Shown here: one piece after another, positions 57,102 to 64,000 of the stretch
Numbering within the stretch: position 1 is the first letter of the stretch
How the letters are laid out: each line of letters begins with the position of its first letter
From: Plumapathes pennacea
Lineage: Eukaryota > Cnidaria > Anthozoa > Antipatharia > Myriopathidae
DNA: 64,000 bases
Direction: 5' to 3'
NCBI GenBank assembly: GCA_964036295.1
Contig: OZ038469.1
Coordinates: 6,774,067 to 6,838,066 of the forward strand
Made by a program: the position numbers and the translations under genes
Notes under the pieces: generated by a model
What the model was told of the DNA's origin: nothing
The model's database searches: none
Seen by the model: the letters and a program-made list of their open reading frames with translations, nothing else

Positions 57102-57454
57102 AGTGAGCGACTGTGACCACCTTTGAGGCTGACCGTTTGAGCTTTTTTTTTTGTTTCTGACCTGCAGTAAGCGACCACCCTATACTCTCAAAGAGCAATT
57201 TTCTGAGCAAAAAAGCAATTTTCTGAGCAAGGACTAACTTCCTTGCAGAAACCAGACTGTGCACTAACATTTATGTCATTGCAATGTGCAACATGACACA
57301 AGGTTGATTTCTGAAAACTCAAGGTGTTATTCACTTATGAAAACTGCATTATTTGGAACTCAGTTTGTGGCTCAAACCTGGATCTCAATTAAGCCTCTCA
57401 TGGTGAGAAAGTTTGGTAAATGACCACCTACCATAAGCTAAGGGTTCTACTACA
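57102..57454. mobile_element. Degenerate CAGTGGAACC-family copy
   Basis: Matches the interior of 24,942-25,915 ('tatactctcaaag', 'caaggactaacttccttgca', 'cacaaggttgatttct', 'aactgcattatt'), with both terminal repeats eroded. A 'caattttctgagcaa' duplication is internal. Confidence 0.7.
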
Positions 57455-58854
57455 AAAACCAGCTTTGATTACTGCCAAAAGTGACCAGTCAGTATAGAGA
57501 ACCTGGCTTTTCTTAGAGCTCAGATGTTTCAGTCAATAGCAGCCTTATCCTCTGTATCATTTCTACAAAGGCTGCACAAAAGAACAGCAAGCAAGGTGTT
57601 TAGGCTAATATTTTAGGGTAAGATTGCTTGAAACAGACTGAGAACCCAAATTGAAGAACAACAATGACTTAGCTACAGACAGCAATGTTTTCATTTGTCT
57701 GGCTTTTTTCCTTTTATTCGTCTATCCATTTAACCCCCACCCGCTCTCTTATTCCTTTGCCTCCTAAATCTCTAAATCTTGAACTATTATTTGCTACTGT
57801 TGGTTTTCAGTGCAGGTATTAAAGCACATGGTACTTGCTCAAAAGTCACTCTCATGGCACATATTTTAACAGCCAAACTTGAGATGCCTGCAACCCTTTG
57901 ACTGATGCCTAAAGAAAACTAGAAAAATGATATGTACAACACATTATGATCAGCACTGTAAAGATGCAGTTTATACCGGCCTGAAGGCAATGACACATGA
58001 TCCAATTTTTAGTGCAACTTGCTGTGTCAGTTTTGTTACATCACACTTTTTATTCTTGAATGATTTGGAGAGCCTGTACAAATATTATTATAAGACATAC
58101 GAGTGAGGGTATAAAATGTAATTTTTAAAGGTCATTCACAAAATAATGCTTGCTGTCACAAAAATTAATATAACTGATTGATTGGCATCTGCATTTGTTT
58201 CCCCAGCACTTTGATACAATTTGTGAACTGCCAGTGAAACAAGTTATAAGACTGTACAGATAGCAGACTCATCGTGGGAAATTGTGGGTAAGAATGTGTT
58301 ACTGTATTTGTCCAACTGTTAATTGATGCTCAGCCTCTGCAAATGTTGATTTGAACTGTTGAATTTCTTTTTACTTCACTGCTTCAATGGCTTTGTAATC
58401 TGAAAGAGCATTGTATAGAATAGTGAAAATCTTAGGTGCAACCTATTTTGCAGTACACAGTAAGATTAGACCTCAAATACATATTGGTGGTAGCATTATA
58501 ATACTTTGCAATCATACATAGAAAAAGCTCATGTCAGATCCCTGTATGATAACTGCACTTCTAAACTTGCAGATACCATTGGTGTTGCTGAGGACATGTA
58601 CACATAAAACATTGTTCATGTCATAGTTGTACTGTCCATATATTCCATAACAGAAAAAAAAAAGTTACATGTGATGTGGACACATTTAATTTGCCTGCAG
58701 AGTCAAAAGTTTGGAATTTATTTACTTTGTTTGCTGTTACTCACAATATTTCATTTGCTGGCTTGGAGCAAAGTTCACTCCAGTCAAATAATTCATACTG
58801 TTGATCAACATTTTATGGATGACTAAATTAAGCTATAATATTGTAATTGCTTTG

Positions 58855-58890
<36 letters not shown>

Positions 58891-59051
58891 AGCATGTTTG
58901 GCCAGTCAGGAACAAAAACAAACTTGATGGCAATCAACCCACATGCAGTCAATGTCAATGAGTCATGTATGTTTTCTCACACTTCAGATTGGTCTGTTTT
59001 TCAAAGTATGTAGAACCTGTCTAATAACATATAATAAACTTTTCTTGCAGT
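57455..59051. other. AT-rich intergenic or intronic DNA
   Basis: A 32-T run (58,857-58,888) directly precedes 'gcag', making a plausible acceptor. The following 76 bp are open in one frame (MFGQSGTKTNLMAINPHAVN) to a gtatgt donor, but the phase does not fit the next candidate exon, so it is not called. Confidence 0.3.
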
Positions 59052-60182
59052 GATGTGAAAAAGCAATTGTTAAATCAATTGAAGTGTCGAGAACTTTTAA
59101 AAGCACTAGAAAATATTGTTGGTGAGCAAAACTTTGCATCTTTGACAGTTAACATAGAGAGATAGCATTATTTTGTTCCATGGGTATGTTTGTGGTGCTG
59201 GAAGTTATACTGTACAATTTAATGTGCAGTTATCCGAAGTTGACTATTCCAAGCTCAAAATGCAGATTCTACCCAAGAGTGATCAACTTTGATTTTAAAA
59301 TTTCAATCTCACTACTTCATTTGTGCATATTTTGTTTGTTAAAGGATTGGAAAATGAAATAAAATATTTTTGCTGTGAATGGAATTGAATGAAAGCTTTG
59401 CCCAGCTGTTAAAGATATTTGATCTGTTGAAAATGAGGTTGAAGTGTTACTTCTAAAGTTCAGGAAATTTGATTCATTGGAAGGGTGACAACCAGGACAG
59501 CTCTATAACTGTCTTCCTTTGAGAGATGTCTGCCTTGTTTAGGTACAGAAAACACAGTGAAATTTGCCGGGATAGGAATGACTGTCCATCCACTACAAGG
59601 GAGTTCACTGTACATTTGAAAGGTTTTTCAATGGGTGCATCCTGTTGAATCTTTTACATTTATTTTGTAACAGTGAAATTCCAGGTTGATAAAGGATTTG
59701 GTGTGGCATTTTCAAGGATCATGTTTACCTTGTCTTGACTTTTGAATTGTACTTTTTGGCAGTGTTTGATTGATGGGCTTCAGTGTTAGTAGTTGTGCTT
59801 GAGGGGATCTTTGAACAAAGGGCTACCCTAAAGTGATGCAAAACATGAAAAGAAAAAAAAAACGGAAATGAGTCTTGTTTCTTCTTGTCATTAGAATATT
59901 TCTTGGCCATGAGTTTACTTCTGAATAATTCTTTTGCCTGCTAGGACTATGGCCACTGAGACTGATAAAATATCTCGAGCCTTGGATGACTGGTGTATAT
60001 ATAATTTTGCTTCAGAAAATTGCTGACTGCTATTGTATAGGAAACAGTTCCCCAATCAGGGAGAGTTGCATCATTCTATAACATAGTTATTACATAGTTT
60101 ACTTTTACTGCATACCTTGTACTCATGGAAGGGAATGTGTTATTGATTTTCAGGCAATTGTGTTGATGGCAAAAAGACATGA
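59052..60182 (+). CDS. Candidate three-exon 3' end of an unrecognised gene
   Basis: Exon a, 59,052-59,121: 'ttcttgcag' acceptor, frame DVKKQLLNQLKCRELLKALE-NIV, gtgagc donor, phase 1. Exon b, ~59,945-59,990: acceptor 'cctgctag', frame LWPLRLIKYLEPWMT, donor gtgtat (weak), phase 1. Exon c, from 60,154: 'gattttcag' acceptor, NCVDGKKT then TGA at 60,180-60,182. Phases agree across both junctions and the composition looks like a helical protein. I recognise no family and the upstream exons are not secure. Confidence 0.3.
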
Positions 60183-62150
60183 AAAAGTGCAGAAGAATAG
60201 GAGTTACAAGTACTTCAAGTGCTCCACCACAAAGCATATCACTATAAAAATACTGCCTAACAGTGAGTGATTAGTAAAATCAAGTAACCCATCATTCATT
60301 CATCACAAATATTATTTATATTGCAGGCTATGTTGTTGTGTGTCAGGCCTTTGTAGTATTTTTCTTTATGGAACATATTCCTTATTTATGTTGCTTGCTG
60401 AAAAATTTCATTATACATAATCTTTGTTCACAAGGCAAAGAAAAGCTGGAGATGACGTTTTCCCTTACCCAATATTTTATTCTTTACAGTTGACAGTTGC
60501 CATTCACTGAAACTAGTTGTTGTACATGCTGTTTGGGATATGTTTTGGTATATTCTTTCTGCATATGCTATGTAGATGGAGTTGCAGTTGTGAAGTGAGC
60601 TGGGCTCCAGGCATGTTGTCATAATGCAAAAAGGTGCTTGAAGGTTATGCAGAGTTGGAGAGTTAGACATTATGTACATGTTGTACAATATGAAGACATT
60701 CCCAGTTTGGAAATCCGAGAAAATCGTGTCTCTTAGGGAAAGGTAATTTTTTTTATCTTCACTGCTATTGTAAGGAGAACACAAATTCTAAGTAGATTGT
60801 CAGGCATGGTGAGTTGGGGAAGCATTATTCGGGCATGACACTAGAAAGACTGTAGGAAATATATATTTTAATCTTACTAAGTGAATATTTGGATATGATA
60901 AGACATAATATTACAACTGATTCTTCTGATTCTAAATGCATACTGAAGAACACAGACTTTTACTGTACACTTGAGCTCAATTGTGTAATGGAGACTTGAG
61001 CAACTACCCCCCCTCCCCCCTTATCCCTTAGGGCATGCCAACAAGTCTTCATTTCTTTATAATGACAGTGAACCGTTCACATTGAAAAGCACAGATTTAA
61101 CTTGCCAGTCTTTTTATAATATAAACTAAATTTGCAATATTTATAATATTTTGACCTTATGAACATCAAGGCCTCTTACTGTCAGAAACAAAATGAAACA
61201 GCACATTCTCCCAACACTTTAAGAGCGATGTAGTGAGTTATGATTTATACGATATCTTTGTGATGAAAAAGTGAATGAGAAAATAGAACATGATCGCACT
61301 TGGGAGTAAACGGTGCACAAGTTGTGCATCTGAACCTCGAACAGGTCGAGCAGGGACCCAACTCACCACAGGGAATTTAAAGTTCCAAGTTATTTAATCT
61401 GCTGTCAGTGGCAAGTAATGTTCTCCAAACACGAACAAAGTGAATTTATGCTGTTTGAAATGGTTTCCACAGGTTCTGGGAAAACTGTTAATTTAGGTTT
61501 GAAGAATTTCTTTCATCCATCAGGGTAAATTTTCTTTTTGACTTAACGATGGGCGAATGCCTAACAATATGGTGGGAGAAAAAGGGTAAAAGTTGACCTC
61601 CGTAATGAGCAAATGGTTGTGTATAACGCAACCGATAGAGCGAAACAATATTGTTACTAGCCAGGTCTCCGTAAAATGTTGTGTTAACCGGGACGTCCAA
61701 GACACCAGAGCAGGTTTCTTGATGTGTGACAGTCGATCTAAATTCTCGCTCAGAGGGTACCCGAGGGCATCATTAAGCCCGACGAAGGTTTAAACGTAGG
61801 GTAGCTTGAAGAACTAAGCTACCTCAGAGGCGCGCCCGATGATGAGCAGAATTAACAGTTTTCGAGTGGGATGAAAAGAATAAAAAAGACTCTAAATTCC
61901 AGTTGGAAAATTCGGCCGATTTAACGCCAGAAAACTGATTTTGGGACAGTAATGATAAGAATTGGCCTATGGTTGTGTTTGCTTTCAGACCCACTCGAAG
62001 ACTTAATAAAAATCCTAATTTTTGGGGGGAATCTATCTATCCATTACATCCCTTCGCACCTTTTCCCGTCACGGTTGATTGATCATTAACATACAACAAA
62101 TACTAGCACTACATTTGCATACATGCAAATAAGTGTCGAGGAAGGAAGCG
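60183..62150. other. Intergenic DNA up to the array edge, no gene recognised
   Basis: AT-rich with a C-rich run at ~61,009-61,020. The minus ORF at 61,488-61,700 has no supporting features. The array starts abruptly at 62,151. Confidence 0.4.
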
Positions 62151-62249
62151 GTTGTTTAAAAAACAACCCTACACATCTTTTTTCGTACACTGCAAAATTT
62201 GAACTCTTCAGGCCGCAAACTGACGGAGTACCGGGCGGTTTTGTGTGAG

Positions 62250-62261
62250 AAAAATGAAAAA
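62250..62261 (-). terminator. Pol III terminator of 5S rRNA, unit 1
   Basis: On the minus strand, TTTTT runs at 62,257-62,261 and 62,250-62,254 follow the 5S 3' end by 4 and 11 bases. Confidence 0.8.
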
Positions 62262-62265
62262 GGAA

Positions 62266-62287
62266 GCCTACGACACGGGGTATTCCC

Positions 62288-62322
<35 letters not shown>

Positions 62323-62383
62323 CCGGGCTTAACTTCGGTGATCGGACGAGAACCGGTGTTTTCCCGGTGGTATGGTCGTAGGC
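62266..62383 (-). rRNA. 5S ribosomal RNA, unit 1
   Basis: 118 bp reading GCCTACGACCATACCACC ... GTCGTAGGC on the minus strand. The two ends pair to form helix I. The internal Pol III control region is intact (GAAGTTAAGCCCGGTCGG and GTACTTGGATGGGTGACC). Length is normal (~118-120). It is transcribed away from U2, with 186 bp between the two 5' ends. Confidence 0.98.
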
Positions 62384-62569
62384 GAGAGTATTGGCGTCAA
62401 ATTTAGCATGTTATGGCGACTGTCGATTAACGAGAGGAGGCCTGGGACTAAGTGTCTTGCCTCCACATACATGGGGACTTGTGGTGGCCGCGAGGAACTG
62501 GGGGAAAACGAATACCACATGTAGGGAGATTTTGTGGCGGACGGCCACCCTAAGAAACTAGAAGTCGGT

Positions 62570-62760
62570 ATCGCTTCTCGGCCTTATGGCTAAGATCAAG
62601 TGTAGTATCTGTTCTTATCAGCTTAATATCTGATACGCTGCTCATTGAGTGGCTCAAATATTAAACTGATTTTTGGAACTGGGCTGTGGAATAGAGGCTT
62701 GCCTCGTCCCAGCCACGGGTTGTCTCGGTATAGCACTACCTCCGAGTACGGCCCACTCCC
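62570..62760 (+). ncRNA. U2 spliceosomal snRNA, unit 1
   Basis: Starts ATCGCTTCTCGGCCTTATGG, contains the branch-point-pairing GTAGTA, the stem-loop IIa region (CAGCTTAATATCTGATACG), the Sm site GATTTTTGGA, and two 3' stem-loops ending near 62,760. Length ~191 matches U2. Downstream, 'aaaagcaaagaga' (62,777-62,789) resembles the snRNA 3' box. It pairs with intron branch points in the U2 snRNP. Confidence 0.97.
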
Positions 62761-62924
62761 CTCCGGGGGAACCCAATAAAAGCAAAGAGAACATTGAGAT
62801 AAAGGCCTGGGCCCCTAGTGCGTCGGTTCTGGCACACTTTAGCATGCAAGGCGGCATAGAATGGACGCTTGAAAGGGTGGAAGGGTCGTCCCATAAGGAA
62901 GGAAGCGGATGTGCGGTCGGCTCA

Positions 62925-62946
62925 GTTGTTTTGTGGACAAAACAAC
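62925..62946. repeat. Perfect 10-bp inverted repeat just upstream of U1
   Basis: gttgttttgt - gg - acaaaacaac, ending 3 bp before the U1 start. The arm shares GTTGTTT with the palindrome at the unit boundary. Confidence 0.85.
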
Positions 62947-62949
62947 TTC

Positions 62950-63038
62950 ATACTTACCTGACGCGGGAGGTACTGTGATCATGGAGGCAGTCCTCTCAGG
63001 GTGAGGCCCTTTCATTGCACTTGGACTGGGTTGACCCC

Positions 63039-63070
<32 letters not shown>

Positions 63071-63113
63071 TATAATTTCTGGTAGTGGGGACCTGCGTTC
63101 GCGCTCGTCCCCT
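62950..63113 (+). ncRNA. U1 spliceosomal snRNA
   Basis: Starts ATACTTACCTG, the 5'-splice-site pairing sequence complementary to the gtaagt donors used elsewhere in this window. It continues with the stem-loop I phrase (GGGAGGTACTGTGATCATGG), loop II (CCATTGCACTTGG-type, here CATTGCACTTGGACTGG), the Sm site ATAATTTCTGGTAG, and the final GC-rich hairpin TGCGTTCGCGC. Length 164 equals human U1. A 3'-box-like 'ccaaaagaagtaaagaag' follows. Confidence 0.97.
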
Positions 63114-63510
63114 TCCAAAAGAAGTAAAGAAGAAATTAAGAAAAAAAGACGGTGACTAGCATGTCGTGTTTGATTTTGTCTTGCAGCAGAAACGTTGAAG
63201 AAGAAGAAAGGCAAGTGGGGACTAAAAACAAACCATATGTTCATTCACGTGCTCATGTTCACTGTCAATCGTCTGGTACGTGTGACAATTTTTATTTCTC
63301 CCGTTCTGGCGCCTCTTGGTACTTTTTGAACGACTTGTTGGGCTCGAAGTTTAGGTGTTAATGGAACGTTTTATGTTCATTGTTGACAGTGGAACGTGCA
63401 AATTCGTCACAAGGACAAGCGCACGTCCGTGCGCGCGCGTGCGTGCGTGCAAGCGCTTGTCACTTATAATTGCAGAAAAGATCTCGATCTGTGTGATTTT
63501 TTGTTCTTTT
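63114..63510. other. Array spacer between U1 and the next 5S
   Basis: Non-coding. Contains an alternating 'gtgcgcgcgcgtgcgtgcgtgc' tract (~63,429-63,450) that could adopt Z-DNA. No U5, U6 or spliced-leader RNA seen. Confidence 0.6.
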
Positions 63511-63626
63511 GTTGTTTAAAAAAACAACCCTACACATCTTTTTTCGTACACTGCAAAATTTGAACTCTTCAGGCCGCAAACTGACGGAGTACCGGGCGGT
63601 TTTGTGTGAGAAAAATGAAAAAGGAA

Positions 63627-63648
63627 GCCTACGACACGGGGTATTCCC

Positions 63649-63683
<35 letters not shown>

Positions 63684-63744
63684 CCGGGCTTAACTTCGGT
63701 GATCGGACGAGAACCGGTGTTTTCCCGGTGGTATGGTCGTAGGC
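63627..63744 (-). rRNA. 5S ribosomal RNA, unit 2
   Basis: Identical by eye to 62,266-62,383, offset 1,361 bp, with the same T-run terminators. Confidence 0.98.
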
Positions 63745-63930
63745 GAGAGTATTGGCGTCAAATTTAGCATGTTATGGCGACTGTCGATTAACGAGAGGAG
63801 GCCTGGGACTAAGTGTCTTGCCTCCACATACATGGGGACTTGTGGTGGCCGCGAGGAACTGGGGGAAAACGAATACCACATGTAGGGAGATTTTGTGGCG
63901 GACGGCCACCCTAAGAAACTAGAAGTCGGT

Positions 63931-64000
63931 ATCGCTTCTCGGCCTTATGGCTAAGATCAAGTGTAGTATCTGTTCTTATCAGCTTAATATCTGATACGCT
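63931..64000 (+). ncRNA. U2 spliceosomal snRNA, unit 2 (5' 70 nt; truncated by window end)
   Basis: Identical to the first 70 bases of the U2 at 62,570; the rest lies beyond the window. Confidence 0.97.

Larger units (their letters stand above)
62151..63510. repeat. 5S-U2-U1 tandem array, unit 1 (1,360 bp)
   Basis: From gttgtttaaaaaacaaccct at 62,151 to the start of the next copy at 63,511. Over the 490 bp of unit 2 that are visible, the two units look identical apart from one extra A in an A-run, so the array is either very young or homogenised. Confidence 0.95.
63511..64000. repeat. 5S-U2-U1 tandem array, unit 2 (cut by window end)
   Basis: Repeats 62,151-62,639 with one extra A. The array continues beyond the window. 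Confidence 0.95.

Noticed and set aside
58889-58970. Exon starting MFGQSGTKTNL as part of the 59-60 kb gene
   Set aside because: Its phase 1 end gives an immediate stop when joined to the exon at 59,052.

Overview
This is a eukaryotic, animal-type window: AT-rich, mostly non-coding, with spliced exons bounded by consensus GT/AG sites, spliceosomal U1 and U2 RNA genes, tRNA-derived SINEs, a non-LTR retrotransposon and many TIR/MITE and fold-back elements. The mix (CDCA7, an MLH3-like exon, receptor tyrosine kinase exons, anthozoan-looking SINEs and palindromic MITEs) fits a cnidarian best, probably a stony coral or other anthozoan. The species is not provable from the sequence.

Left third (1-24 kb). 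The minus strand carries a decayed receptor tyrosine kinase (RTK) locus. It has a signal-peptide exon at 22.7 kb, a six-cysteine extracellular module at 19.6-19.8 kb, and five consecutive kinase exons from 18.5 down to 15.9 kb with matching splice phases. The catalytic loop, DFG and C-lobe are readable, but the Trp codon of the activation segment is a TAG stop and no N-lobe or transmembrane exon was found. Three more sequences related to the signal-peptide exon lie on the same strand at 13.2, 9.8 and 3.4 kb, which suggests an old tandem gene family. Between them are MITEs, a SINE split by a 2.2-kb element with GGGCA/TGCCC-rich inverted arms, and two of three copies of an element encoding an Arg/Glu-rich protein.

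Middle (24-51 kb). DNA transposons and MITEs dominate 24-34 kb: a CAGTGGAACC family, a GGGCGCGTTC family, and a 5'-truncated LINE at 31-32.4 kb. An MLH3-like first exon with a promoter-like upstream region sits at 34.1-34.5 kb. The clearest protein-coding gene is an intronless CDCA7 (39.2-40.0 kb, minus) with an E2F-type site and a CACGTG E-box just upstream. The rest is AT-rich intergenic DNA with SINE tails, microsatellites and short tandem repeats.

Right (51-64 kb). A 4.1-kb fold-back transposon (52.29-56.41 kb) has two arms, each with about 15 GGATCC-centred repeats, and a nested Arg/Glu-rich element. A few unrecognised candidate exons lie on the plus strand near 51.4-52 and 59-60 kb. From 62,151 to the window end is the left edge of a tandem array whose ~1.36-kb unit holds a 5S rRNA gene (minus) head-to-head with U2 snRNA (plus), followed by U1 snRNA (plus). 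The second unit is cut by the window end. This array would supply both a ribosomal RNA and two core splicing RNAs.
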